Of a DNA stretch of 64,000 bases, positions 1-11,255 are shown one piece after another. Position 1 is the first letter of the stretch; each line of letters starts with the position of its first letter. Location of the stretch: contig JAKSZP010014535.1 in assembly GCA_022478985.1 (NCBI GenBank), positions 62,001 through 126,000 on the forward strand, written 5' to 3'. The notes beneath the pieces are model-generated. The model worked only from the letters and a program-made list of their open reading frames with translations, had not been told where the DNA came from and did no database searches. Made by a program: the position numbers and the translations under genes. The DNA is from Massospora cicadina. Taxonomy: Eukaryota; Entomophthoromycota; Entomophthoromycetes; Entomophthorales; Entomophthoraceae.

Positions 1-2
1 CA

Positions 3-620
3 TGCCCCACCAAGGAGGGCATTACATTACAAGAGCACCCCTCAGCGGCCATGGCCAGCGGGGAGGCTCACTATGAACCAACCACCAATATGAAAGAGGC
101 CTTCCCATGGGGAGCACAAGGCTGCTACATACTAGTAAAGCCTGTATCCCCTCAAGAGCGAAAAAAGGCCAAACAGGCCCGCAGGGCCGCGGCTAAGGAA
201 GCGGCCAAAGTCGCCTCCACTATCCCACACTCTCAACGCCAGGAGGACATTGAAACCTTCACGGTGGAAGCAACTTGGGAATCTCTCAACCACTCAGATT
301 GGGAGGCCCAAGCTGACTGGGCCACCCAATCTGAGGATCTGATGGGCGACTCAATCTCACCAGACCTTGGCAACCAAGTCCCAATTGAAACCAACTTGGT
401 CTCCAACCTAACTGAAAATTTTTTTGATCCAAACGTAGGTGCACCAAACTCATCTGCACCGCAAAGAATTCGTTTGGCGGTGGGGAAACAAAAAGTGAAG
501 GCAAAAGCCAACGTGAACCTGTCTTCTAAAATTAACAAAACTACTGATAGCATTGCTGCTAACACTTGCGCTTCTGTGAAGGCCTGTGGGGATACAGAGG
601 AGACTGGTGGGCCTGGGTGA
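3..620 (+). CDS. LINE X1 ORF1, C-terminal part (gag-like RNA-binding protein)
   Basis: The frame is open from the window edge to TGA at 618-620, about 205 codons. The first codon read is the last Cys of the zinc knuckle seen complete in X2 and X3. The rest is the tail of a LINE ORF1 protein: an Ala/Lys-rich basic stretch (around 150-215), then an acidic Trp-containing region, then a Lys-rich low-complexity end. ORF1 proteins of this kind bind element RNA in a ribonucleoprotein; that is family knowledge, not seen here. It is followed after 24 bp by ORF2. This is the only ORF1 tail of the three copies without a visible break. The internal ATG at 51 is not the true start. Confidence 0.72.
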   Translation, partial: CPTKEGITLQEHPSAAMASGEAHYEPTTNMKEAFPWGAQGCYILVKPVSPQERKKAKQARRAAAKEAAKVASTIPHSQRQEDIETFTVEATWESLNHSDWEAQADWATQSEDLMGDSISPDLGNQVPIETNLVSNLTENFFDPNVGAPNSSAPQRIRLAVGKQKVKAKANVNLSSKINKTTDSIAANTCASVKACGDTEETGGPG

Positions 621-644
621 CCACCCCCTTGCACCTAAGGTGTG

Positions 645-3600
645 ATGGGGGAAGCCTTCACTTTAGGAACATTGAATATCTCTGGACTCAAGGCCTTACC
701 ATCCCGGGCTAGAAAACTGAGTTTTTTACAAAAAAATTTACCCATGGACATCTATGCCATCCAGAAGTCCCACTATCCGCGAGTCTCTGAGGACGCTTGG
801 AAAACCATGCTCCTCCCTTCTCTATCCTTCTGGTCTGAGCACTGTGGGGTGCTTGTTCAGAAAAACAATTTTTTTAAATTTTTACATCTGAATCCTTCCT
901 CAATGTCCATGTCCTCGTTGTTACTTTTTTGTGGGCCTTCGTGGCACATGCTATCATCAACATTTATGCCCTGACCTGTGCACAAGAGCGTCAGGAATAT
1001 TTCTCGTCGGTCAAAGCCCTTCCACTACCCCCTGACCCTTTCATAGTTGGCAACATGAATTGTTGGCTAAACACACCCACGGACCATTGGCCTTCCTCAT
1101 CCCACGCCCCCCAGGGTCACATAGAACTTTGCATTCTAAAGGCCACCCTTGGGTTATTAGATGTGCTGCCACGGCAAGCTCCACTGCTCAAGAACATGAT
1201 GTACCCCATGTCCACAACGGTTAATTAAGGTCCATGACCTGCATGTACCCTATCCTCACACCGACAAAATTTTGATCTCACATTTCCCACTTTCACACAT
1301 CAAAAATCAATTTCTCTGACTACCGGATGGTCTCAATAACCTACCACTTACCCATCACAGTGGCTAGAGCTCCGCATTGGTGCAAACTCCACCCACCCAA
1401 AATTGTGTCAAAAGGATTTTCCTGTTTGGGTGGAATCAGCGACTTTGACAAAAGAGTTTATTACACCATTTTACTCGGACCCAATTTCCACATGGTCAGC
1501 CTTCAAAGAGGATACCATCTGCCATGCTTGCCACCTCTCCTCCTGATGCTCACAAGCTACATCAGCCATTATCTCGCACGCTCTGGCAGAGTTGGAACAC
1601 CTGAAGTCCAACATCCCAGCCACAGGCTACAGCCCTGCTTTGGGCTGAAAGTGGGCAGAAGCAGCTGCCCACCTCAACGCGCTTGTAAGGCAACATAAAA
1701 ATCGGGTTTGTGTTCAGTACAGGGCCAAACACATTACAGAGGGCAGCACGTGCACCGCATATTTTTTAAAAAATTCATTGCACTGCAACAAAGCATGGCC
1801 TGCACACAGGTGCAGAGATTGGATGATTTCATTGCGGATACACCGGCTGAAGTGGCGATCAAAATACAAAAGGATTACTCCAAGTTGTACTGATCTGATC
1901 CAATTCAGCCAGCTGAAATGGCGGAATTTCTTGATAGCACTCACATCTGCACCATTTCCCAATACCCAGAATTAATGAATCTAATTACTCTGAACGAACT
2001 CTGGTCCGCCATCCACGGTGCACCAAATCAGAAATGCCCAGGCCTTGATGGCATTCCATATGAGTTCTATAATATGTACTTCAAATATCTATCCCCACTG
2101 CTGCTACCCTTCCTTAACTAGAGACTTTTGGATATGTTCCTTCTACCAGGAGGGCAAGAGGCCTTCACCATCACACTCTTCAAGAAAAGGGGATAAGCTA
2201 GATTTAGCCAACTGGCGCCCCATTTCTTTAAATAACACGGATACAAAAATTTAAACAAAAATCATGACTAACCGTTTAGGGATTGTAGCGTCTGCCACAA
2301 TCTCCCCAGAACAATTTGGTTTCATACCCAGAAGATCGATTTGGGACAACGTGCACTTTGTAGCTAATGCATGACAGTCCACGGCCTCTGGGGCACTTGT
2401 ATTCTTGGACCAACAGAAGTCCTATGATAGAGTAAACTGGGAATAACTCAGGGCTGCCTCACCAATTCCGCTTGCCCCCTCGCTTCATTAACTGGGTAAT
2501 GCTGCTTATGGAATCTGCAACAATGGCAGTGTGTGGCCCTGGCTTCCTCACGGAAGTAGTTCGCCCTCAAAGGGGCCTACGCCAAGGGGACCCCCTTAGC
2601 CCACTCTTATTTAACTTCAGCCTTGACCCACTACTTCGTAACGTGAATGCCTGACTCACTGGGGTCCATGCACCAAGCCAAGCCCCAGTCAAGATGATGG
2701 CGTTCGCAAATGATTGTGTGGTTGGGGTGTTTAATAATCAATATGAACGCGCGCTTGAAGCTCTCATCCAGGAGCATTCTTGGGTAAGTAATGCTGCACT
2801 GAACGCTTCCAAAACCAAAATCATCCTCCTTGGTCGGTATCAAACCTGCTGGGCCCCTGCGACCAGTGCCCAGCCTGGCCCATCTGCTCGCACACGTGCT
2901 CGCCCTCCCTGCTCACCCCACACCACCCCACTGGTGCTCCCCTTCATGCCACAACCTACCATAGGGCCGTTCCACTATCTGGGCGTGTGGGTGGATGCAG
3001 GCGGGTATGCCTCAGCATTAATGGAAAGTCATATTCTAGACAGCGTGAAAAAGCACATCGCCTCCCTCAGAGCCCACCCTACTTCCCTTACTGGCAGGTT
3101 TGTTTTAACCAACTTTATGCTCCTCTCCAAAGTCTGGTTTGGAGCCCATGAAATCGCCTTCTCCCCAGGTTTTTTTCAAATCTATTATGCCCTTCTACAA
3201 GGGTGGCTATGGTCAGGCCGCCCACCACCAGTGCAGCTTGAGGTCATGTTTGGCCCCCGTCGTTATGGTGGCATGGGCCTGCTCGACCTTAAAGCCCATG
3301 CTGCCAAGAACCTGGGCACCTGGATTGAAGCCGTCACTGCCCCTACGCTCCCCTCCCAACACTGGTCCTGCGCGGCACGCTCCAACTTCTCCCGCGCCCT
3401 GGGCCTTAACAATCCTTCGCACCCTCACTCCTTGATGAAATATCTGGCTTCCCACCCATTGGCCACAGGTCCTCACGGTACTAAAACCCACCACAAACGA
3501 ATCCTCCTCTCCATGCGGAGCGCTGAGTGGAGAATCCTTATTAATGGACACACATCCCAGAGAGGCCGCCCCTCTCCTCAGTTTACACAGGAGGTACAGG

Positions 3601-4266
3601 GGTTACCCATTCAAGATGGCTTGATCCCCACAAGGCCCCATGTCATATCCAGGGTGGACTACCTGGACATGATGGACATCCCTTATTCCCTTGAGACCCA
3701 AAAACTATTTGTAAATACGCACACCACCCTCTGTTGCAGCCTCAAATCCGTTCCCATGTGTGGCGCTGCCTAAGGGGGTGTACCATACAGCTGAGCGCTC
3801 TAACGCTTTACACTCATCCTGCGTCGTGTGTGGCCAGTATAGGACGTTGTTCCACCGCCTTGGAGAAATGTCCTACCTCTAAAGTGATATGGAGTGAGGT
3901 TCAACGTCTGCTGGGCCAGGATCAAACACATCCCCTCAGTCTGTCAAGAGATATGTTTGCTTTATCAATGGCTTCCCCCTTCCACCTTCCCTCTGTGCTC
4001 TGGCGGTTGCAATCGCCATGTGGACTATCCACACGATTGTCTTGGATGCCATCACAGGCTCCACCCCCACCCTCCCTGAAGCTGTCCACATTGTCGGTCT
4101 CATTTGGTGGACCACTTTCAGGCATGTGTTTGGATACCTCCCACCGCTTCACTGACAGCTGGTCTCCTCCTGGTTCCCAGTCTGGTTCATCAAATCAGAC
4201 CTTTTCCTCCACACGTGTTCAATTGTGGCTATGGCCCCTTCACACGTTCCCTCCCCCTCCCCATAA
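645..4266 (+). pseudogene. LINE X1 ORF2, endonuclease-reverse transcriptase, decayed
   Basis: ORF2 would encode about 1,200 residues: an AP-type endonuclease (N-terminal LNISGLKA, then IYAIQKSH), a reverse transcriptase (NWRPISLNNTD, FIPRRSIWDN, RQGDPLSPLLF at about 2580-2610) and a C-terminal CxxC...H...C motif near 3825-3870. Many frameshifts and stops break it, for example TAA in the run after motif A near 2445. Catalytic residues are hit too: the endonuclease GDMN motif reads GNMN (Asn codon 1052-1054), SDH reads SDY (1318-1323), and the RT FADD box reads FAND (2703-2714). The longest open part is 2694-3773, palm to C-terminal domain. The start is placed at ATG 645 by alignment with X2 and X3. 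It cannot be active. Confidence 0.88.
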
Positions 4267-4394
4267 GTAGCGTTCCCGCTGGCAACAAGAGATAGCATTG
4301 CTTCTCTGGGGTGCCTTCCTTGTTACTAAGTTTTGTCTCTTTTGGGTCAAATTCGGAAGTGTCCATCCCATGGTCAGCCTTCCTCGCAATAAAT

Positions 4395-5337
4395 CAAGAT
4401 CATCATATATCATGACCCTGGAGGGTTAAATAATTGGCGATAGCTGCCGTTCCCAATTGAGGCACCAACCAAAGAGTTGTGCACTGAATTCACTTTAAAT
4501 CCCATTGATTTTTTATTATGTGCGAATAAAAAAAGGATGTTCAATTGCTTTTATAATTAGATTGTTTTTGCTCTTGTGATTAGAGTTGTTGAAGGACAAG
4601 AAAATTTTTTGTCTTTTTTATCGCTATCTCTGCGGTTTCTGAATGATGAGAAAGTAGAAGGATCTATGAACCATATCCTAGATTAAGTTCTACCAGATGA
4701 AATAGTGAAGAAGTCCCTACATTTCCAGAATAACACTCAAGAATAACACAAGCACTAGTTGGCGTTAACCCTAAAAAATATATTGTTTTTCAGAAGCTCA
4801 ACTAAAGTAGTAGTTTTCATACCACTACTGCCCATTATAATCTATTACTACCAACAAGTCAAACAACGCACATACAAGGAACTTGTGCAGTTGAATAAGG
4901 GAGCCAAAGAGAGTATTATTCAGAAAGAGAAAAAATCCTGAACTTAATCAGTTGGTGCTCAATCAAGTCACTACTGGCTCCAAAGTTTTAACACAGATCC
5001 AAATACAGGTTTCTTGAAGATTTGGAGGCTGTGGATAAATGATACATAAACTAGAAATATATATTGGAAAGTGACCTGTATGGGATGGACAGATGTGGCA
5101 ACGCAAACTTAGATATTGACTTTTCTAAAGATTTTGGTCTAAACTTAGATCAACGGATCTTCACGTTAGAAGTACCCAACCAACTGCAGCGTACTTAGAG
5201 AATTTACGTTTAATGAAGGCTTGTTATTTTATCAAATTTGACAAATATTATGAGGTATACTGACTTCATACAGTTTTACCTAGTTAAGTGCAAAACTACC
5301 TGTAAAAGTTTTGATTAGTTGTAGTCTAAGTTTTACC
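4395..5337 (+). repeat. Partial LTR of Ty3/gypsy element E
   Basis: This stretch has no credible gene; a 60-codon frame at 4759-4941 has no recognisable motif. Its first part matches the LTR of element C around GGC(A/G)ATxGCTG and TGAGGCACCAAC (4437-4475 against 33465-33500), so it is read as the right part of an LTR whose left part was displaced by LINE X1. It ends near TTTTACC at 5331-5337, just before a primer-binding-like site. A second weaker PBS-like string (TTGGTGCTCAAT) lies at 4951-4962, so the LTR end could also be there. No second LTR of E is in the window to confirm the boundaries. Confidence 0.55.
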
Positions 5338-5341
5338 ATTC

Positions 5342-5359
5342 TTGTGCTCACTACAGGGG
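5342..5359 (+). promoter_or_regulatory. Primer-binding site of element E (degenerate)
   Basis: TTGTGCTCACTACAGGGG differs at one base from the TGGTGCTCACTACAGGGG found right after the 5' LTR of C and, on the minus strand, of B. Such a site pairs with the 3' end of a host tRNA to prime minus-strand DNA synthesis. Its place immediately after the presumed LTR end supports the call; the G-to-T change would weaken pairing. Confidence 0.6.
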
Positions 5360-5378
5360 TCACTTTTGATGACATTTT

Positions 5379-5392
5379 TAAAAGAAATTAAG
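5379..5392. repeat. Target-site duplication of LINE X2, left copy
   Basis: TAAAAGAAATTAAG here is repeated exactly at 10668-10681, directly after the X2 tail. A 14-bp exact duplication fixes both ends of X2 and shows insertion by target-primed reverse transcription into the leader of element E. Confidence 0.9.
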
Positions 5393-5488
5393 AAAAACTT
5401 TTCTTTCTCGTTGCAATCACTTTGAAACCTATTCAATCCAAGACTGAATCTAGTTTGATAATCTCACAGAGGAGATTAGTCTGCGCCC

Positions 5489-6898
5489 ATGTCAGGGAGC
5501 AGTTGGGCAAGCAAGGTAAGAGGAGCAGGTGGAAGGCCCGCGGCCTCCAACATTTGAAAACGCCCCAGAGAATCTGGCGGAATAGACAAAAAATTTTAAA
5601 AAACTGGCGGTCACTATTTCCCGGAAGATACTCACATGGCAAGCACGATGCAACCAGTATATCAACACGCCACACTCCCAGCCACTTTCGTCAGTGGAAT
5701 TCGGAGTCCGCATATTTCTGGACATCCAAAAAACGGCCTTATGGGAAAAATTTTGTGAAGATGTGCACACAATTTTCCTGACTGCGGTGTACTTTGCACC
5801 TCACTCCATGTCACGCGGTTGGCTGGACCTAGGTTTTGAAAGCAAAAAGGCAGCAGACGAGGCTGCAGCAGTGCATGTAGTGGTCAACCTCCCCAAAGGG
5901 CAATGGGTCATCAAATCCAAATGCACCAGATGGACAAAATCAAACCAAATTTTCCTCACGTTTGACTTTTTGCCTACTATGGTAAAATTTAATATTTTGG
6001 AACAACACCTGAAAGATGGTCTCGCCATATATGGCGAAATAAAATCTTTTAAAATGCAACACTTCACGCTGATGCCACACCTGTGCACTGGCAAAGCCAT
6101 CGCAGTTCTGACCCCAACTGAGGAGATCATGAAGGACCTAACCCAGATCCCACACTCCAAATTTATTGATATTGCAGGGCATACCACCCGCCCATTCTGG
6201 GTGACCATGGACAGCGCACCCCCTATTTGCACCCACTATGATGCGTTTGGCCATAAGGCACACGCATGCCCCATCAAGGAGGGTGTCACATTCTAAGAGC
6301 ACCCCTTGATGGCTATGGCCAGCGGAGAGGCGCACTACGAACCAACCACAAGCACCAAAGAGGCTTTCCCGTGGAGGAGCACAAGGCTGCTACCTACTGG
6401 TAAAGCCTATCTCCCAGCAAGAGTGGAAGAAGGCCAAGAAGGCCCATAGGGCCGCAGCCAAGGAAGCGGCCAAAGCCACCACCACTATCCCACACTCACA
6501 ACGCCAGGAGAACATGGAAACCTTCACAGCAGAAGCAACTTGGGAATCCATCAACCAATCAGATTGGGAGGCCCAAGCTGACTGGGCCACCCAATCTGAG
6601 GATCTGATGGGCGACTCAATCTCACCAGACCTTGGCAACCAAGCCCCAATTATAACCAACTTGGTCTCCAACCTAACTGAAAATTTTTTTTGATCCAAAC
6701 ATAGGTGCACCAAACTCATCCGCACCACAAAAAATTCATCCAACATCAGGAAAACAAAAAGTGAAGGCTAAAGCCAACGCAACTCTTTCCGCAAAAAAAA
6801 ACTCTGATAATGTTGCTGCTAACACCTGCGCTGCTGTGAAGGCCCGCGGGGATCTAGAAGAGGCTGGTGGGCCTGGGTGCCCATCCCCTCACACCTAA
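5489..6898 (+). pseudogene. LINE X2 ORF1 (gag-like, variant zinc knuckle)
   Basis: The start ATG at 5489 follows the shared 5' UTR and opens with MSGSS-type residues. Early frameshifts (5490-5690) break the N-terminus; the central domain is open at 5694-6293 and contains an alpha/beta region around TFDFLPTxV, GEIxSxxMQ and GKAIAVL that could be RRM-like (inference). It ends in a knuckle-like C-x2-Y-x4-H-x4-C at 6228-6269, where the second Cys of the usual CCHC is Tyr. The frame then hits TAA at 6294-6296, where X3 has CAA. A further frameshift lies near 6380. ORF1 is expected to end at TAA 6896-6898, 6 bp before ORF2. Confidence 0.85.
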
Positions 6899-6904
6899 GG
6901 TGCG

Positions 6905-9900
6905 ATGGGGGAAACCTTCACTTTAGGGAAATTGAATATATCTGGACTCAAGGCCTTCCTGTCCTGGGCTAGGAAACTGAGTTTTTTACAACACAGTTTA
7001 CCCGTGGACGTCTATGCCATCCAGGAGTCCCACTGTCCACAAGGTTCTGAGGAAGCTTGGAAATAATGCTCCTCCCATCCTTACCCTTTTGATCAAAGCA
7101 CTGTGGGGTGCTGATTTATAAAAATAATTTTTCAAATTCACATCCTCAGAAACATTCCTAAATGGCCGAGTGCTCGTCGTCGCCTTCTCATGGGCTGACG
7201 TAGCGCACGCAATTGTCAACATCTATGCCCCAAACAGTGCATGTGAGCGTCAGGAATTTTTCTTATCATTCAAATTCCTCCCGCTACCCCCAAACTCTTT
7301 CCTAGTCAGCGACATGAATTGTTGGCTAAACACACCAACGGCAGGTGGCCATCCTCACCTCACGCCCCTCAGGGTCACGTAGAACTACGCGTTCTAGAGG
7401 CCACCCTTGGGTTAATGGATGTGCTTCCGCGACATGCCCCGCTGCTCAAAAACATGACATGTCCCCACGTCCACAACGGCCAATTAAGATCCATGACCCA
7501 CATTGACCTTATTCTAATGCTGGTAAAATTCCAACCCCACATCTCCCACTTCAAAACAACAAAAATGGAATTCTCCAACCATCAGCTGGTCTTGCTAACC
7601 TACCACCTAACTGTCACAGCTGCTAAGGCCCCACATTGGTGCTAAATCCGCCCCCCAAGCTGGCGTCACCAGGATTTTCCACGTGGGTGGAAGAGGCAAC
7701 TTTTTGCAAAAAAGTTTGTTGCACCATTTTGCGCGGACCCCATTTCCACATGAGCAACTTTCAAAGATGACACCATCCGCCACTATCGCCATCTCTCCTC
7801 CAGATGCTCATGAGCCACATCGGCGGTTATCTCGTGCACTCTGGCAGAGTTGGCACACTTGGAGTCCAATATCCCAGTTACCGGACACAGCTCTGCATGG
7901 GGCTGGAAGTGGGTGGAGGCAGCCGCCCACCTTAACGCACTCAAAAGGCAACACAAACATCAGGTTTGTGTCCAATACAGGGCCACATGCATCACTAAAG
8001 GTGACAAGTGCACTGCACACTTCTTTAAAAAAATTTTGCACCATGCCAGAGCGTGGCCTGCACACAGGTGCAAAGATCGGATAATTTTATTGTGGATACA
8101 CTGGCTGAAGTGGCAATTGAAATGCAAAAGTATTACTCCGAGTTGTACCAATCTGATCCAAATTAGCTGGCCAAAGTGGCGGAATTTCTCAACCAAGCCT
8201 GCATCTGCACCATTTTCTGATACCCAGAAATAATGAATTTGATTACTCTGAACGAATTATGGACATCCATTTGCGGTGCGCCAAACCAAAAATGCCCAGG
8301 CTCAGATGGCATTCCATATGAGTTCTACAAAAAATATTTCAAATATATATCCCCATTTCTGCTCGCCTCACTTAACCAAAGCCTGTTGGAAACGCGCCTC
8401 CTACCAGGAGGACATGAGGCCTTTACTGTACACTCTTCAAGAAAGGGGATTTGCTAGACTTAGCCAACTGGCTCCCCATTTCTCTAACAAACACAGACAC
8501 CAAAATTTTAACAAAAATTATGGCTAACCTGTTAGGGACTGTAGCATCTGCTACCATCTCCCCAGAACAATTTGGTTTCATCCCCAGAAGGTCGATTTGG
8601 GATAACGTGCACTCTGTGGCTAATGTGTGTCAGTCCACAGCCTCTGGGGCACTTGTATTTTTGGACCAACAAAAGGCCTATGATAGAGTAAACTGGGAAT
8701 ACCTCAGGGCCTGCCTCCATTAATTCCTGCCTACCCCCTCGCTTCATCAACTGGGTAATGCTGCTCACGGAATCTGCTACAATGGCAGTGCATGGCCCTG
8801 GCTTCCTAACGGAAGTAGTCCACCCTCAAAGGGGCTTGCGATAAGGGGACCCCCTCAGCCCACCTATATAAAACTTCAACCTTGATCCACTACTGCGAAA
8901 GGTGAATGCCCAACTCACTGGGGTCCATGTGCCAGGCCAAGCCCCAGTCAAGATAATGGCGTTCGCAGATAATTGTGTGGTTGGGGTGTCTAATAATCAA
9001 GATGCATGCGCGCTTTAAGCTCTCACCCAGGAGTATTCCTGGGTAAGCAACGCGGCACTGAATGCTTCCAAAACCGAAATCATCCTCCTTGGTCGGTTTC
9101 AGAACTGCTGGGCCCCAGCAACTAGTTCCCAACCTGGCCCATCTGCTCGTCCACGTCCTCGCCCTACAAACTCAACACACACCGCTCCACTGGTGCTCCC
9201 CTTTGTGCCACGCCCTACCATAGGACTGGTACGCCATCTGGGCGTGTGGATGGAGGCAGGCGGATACGCGTCAGCAGTAATGGAGTGTTGTATTCTAGAC
9301 AATGTGACAAAGTGCATCGCCTCCCTCAGAGCCCACCCTACTTCCCTTACTGGCAAGGTTGTTTTAGCCAACTCTATGCTCCTCTCCTAAGTCTGGTTTG
9401 GAGCCCACGCCATCCCCTTCTCCCCAAGCTTCTTCAAATCCTTGTATGCCTTGCTGCAAGGATGGCTTTGGTCAGGCCGCCCTCCACCAGTGCGGCTAGA
9501 GGTCATGTTTGTCCCTCATCTTAATGGTGGCATGGGCCTGCTTGACTTCAAAGCCCATGCTGCCAAGATCCTGGGCACCTGGATTGCGGCTGTCACCGCC
9601 CCTACACTCCCCTCCCAACACTGGTCCCGCGCAGCCTACTCCAACTTCTCCCGCGCTTTGGGCCTCAAAAATTATCAAACCCCCACTCACTGATGAAATA
9701 CCTCGCATCACACACATCGGCCACAGGTCCTCATGGGACTAAAACCCACTACAAACAAATCCTACTCTCCATGCGGAGCGCTGAGTGGAGAATTCGTATT
9801 AGCGGATAACAACCCAAAAAGTCCACCCCTCTCCTCAGTTCACACAAGAGGTACAGGGGCTACCCATTCAAGATGGCGTGATCCCCATTCGGCCCCATAT

Positions 9901-10528
9901 CCTATCCAGGGTGGACTACCTGGACATGATGGACATCCCTTATTCTATTGAGACCCAAAAAACTATCTGGAAATCCGTACACCATCCTCTGTTGCAGCCT
10001 CAAGTCCGCTCCCATGTGTGGCGCTGCCTGAGGCGGGTGTATCATACAGCTGAGCGCTCTAACGCTTTACACTCATCCTGTGTCGTGTGTGGCCAGTATG
10101 GAACGCTGTTCCATCGCCTGGAAAAGTTCCCTACCTCTAAAGTGATATGGTGCGAAGTTCAACGTCCGCTGGGCCAGTATCAAACGCATCCCTTCAGTCT
10201 GTCGAGATATTTGTTTGCTCTATTAATGGCCTCCTCCCTTCCACCCTCCCTCTGTGCTTTGGTGGTTGCAATCGCCATGTGGACCATCCACACGATTGTC
10301 TTAGATGCCATCGCAGGCTCCACCCCCACCCTCCCAGAAGCTGTCCACAAATTCTGGTCTCATTTGGTGGACCACTTTCAAGCATGGATGTTTGGATACC
10401 TCCCACCGCGTCGCCAACAGCTGGTCTCCTCCTGGTTCCCAGTCTGGTTCATCAAATCAGACCCCTTCCTCCACACGTGTTCAGTTGTGGCTACGGCCCC
10501 TTCACACGTTTCCTCCCCCTCCCCATAA
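6905..10528 (+). pseudogene. LINE X2 ORF2, endonuclease-reverse transcriptase, decayed
   Basis: The order is endonuclease (LNISGLKA; IYAIQESHC; IVNIYAPN; SDMNCWLN with catalytic Asp kept at 7311-7313; THIDLIL), RT and C-terminal domain. SDH reads SNH (7574-7582). RT retains PISLTNTDTK, FIPRRSIWDN and the motif A DQQKAYDRV, but motif B has R-stop-GDP (TAA 8842-8844, CAA in X1 and X3) and motif C reads FADN (8962-8973) instead of FADD. The last part, 9878-10528, is open and holds CxxC-x7-H-x4-C with FHRLEKFP, in which the last Cys is Phe. Several frameshifts lie between. It is inactive. Confidence 0.9.
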
Positions 10529-10667
10529 GTGGAATTCCCGCTGGCAACAAGAGATAGCATCGCTTCTCTGGGGTGCCTCCCCTGGTACTAAGTTTTGTCT
10601 CTTCTAAGTCATATTTGGAAGTGTCCATCCCATGGTCGGCCTTCCCCACAATAAATTTAAATTTAAA

Positions 10668-10681
10668 TAAAAGAAATTAAG
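10668..10681. repeat. Target-site duplication of LINE X2, right copy
   Basis: Exact repeat of 5379-5392. Confidence 0.9.
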
Positions 10682-11139
10682 AATCAATTACTATTAGTCA
10701 AGATCCCAATTACTTCACTATTGTCTTTGGGGACAGATATCCCCTCCAAACTATGGACGTGGAGAAACCTATCCAAGACAACTTACAAATCTTTAGTTAG
10801 GACAATGAGGAGAATAATACCCCGCCATGGAGCTCGTCCCCTTAGGACAGCTAGCCTCCCAGTCTTTAGATAGGACAACTAATGTATCTTCAAACACGTC
10901 AAGAAGGTTATGAAGTGGTTCCACCATGTATAGCGTCTAACTGCTGGAACTATCAATTAAACACAATCTGGAATGTTCAGGAAGTACAAGAATCAAGATT
11001 ACCTGTATGTGGATTGATTTTTATTCCAAGAGATGAAAATTTACACCATGATAAGTAATATTGTGACTCATTTACAATTAGAAAAATGACACTTGAATAT
11101 CCTCCCATCAATTTGACAGACTATGTGAATCTTCGCCAT
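10682..11139 (+). pseudogene. Element E leader / start of gag, no intact frame
   Basis: This gap between X2 and X3 is the continuation of element E. No open frame longer than about 60 codons runs through it. It corresponds in position to the leader and gag N-terminus seen in element D (42914-43270). Removing X2 and X3 with one TSD copy each would join it to 5340-5392 on the left and 16440 on the right. The assignment rests on position only. Confidence 0.5.
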
Positions 11140-11156
11140 AAAGTACACTAATATCA
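11140..11156. repeat. Target-site duplication of LINE X3, left copy
   Basis: AAAGTACACTAATATCA matches 16423-16439 with one mismatch (A/G) over 17 bp. Confidence 0.88.
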
Positions 11157-11255
11157 AAAAACTTTTTTTTCTCTCGTTGCAAACACTTTTGCAACCCATT
11201 CAATTCAAGACTAGATCTAGTTTGATAATCTCATAGAGGGGATTAGTCTGCGCCC

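Larger units (their letters stand above)
1..4394 (+). mobile_element. LINE-type non-LTR retrotransposon, family X copy 1 (left end outside window)
   Basis: The first base lies inside ORF1: the sequence lines up with X2 from about 6265 and X3 from about 12029 and follows them in the same order through ORF1, a short spacer, ORF2 and a short 3' end. It ends at an AATAAAT-type tail near 4394, as X2 and X3 do. The flank beyond is an LTR remnant related to that of element C, so this copy probably inserted in the LTR of element E. Its TSD cannot be tested because the 5' flank is missing. Boundary uncertainty at the 3' end is about 5 bp. Confidence 0.88.
5393..10667 (+). mobile_element. LINE family X copy 2, full length (5.3 kb)
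   Basis: The element begins AAAAACTTTT as X3 does, has a 96-bp 5' UTR, ORF1, ORF2, and ends in AATAAATTTAAATTTAAA. It is bounded by a 14-bp TSD. Its length (5,275 bp) is almost that of X3 (5,266 bp), which indicates that both are full length rather than 5'-truncated. It lies in the untranslated leader of element E, about 30 bp after the primer-binding site. Confidence 0.93.

Noticed and set aside
233..634. Minus-strand frame of 133 codons opposite LINE X1 ORF1 (similar ones at 6390-6746 and 7960-8196).
   Set aside because: They are mirror frames of ORF1 and ORF2, recur in other copies only because the LINE is repeated, and contain no domain.
4951..4962. TTGGTGCTCAAT as the true primer-binding site of element E.
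   Set aside because: It matches the shared 18-mer over only the first ten bases or so, whereas 5342-5359 matches 17 of 18; kept only as a caveat.
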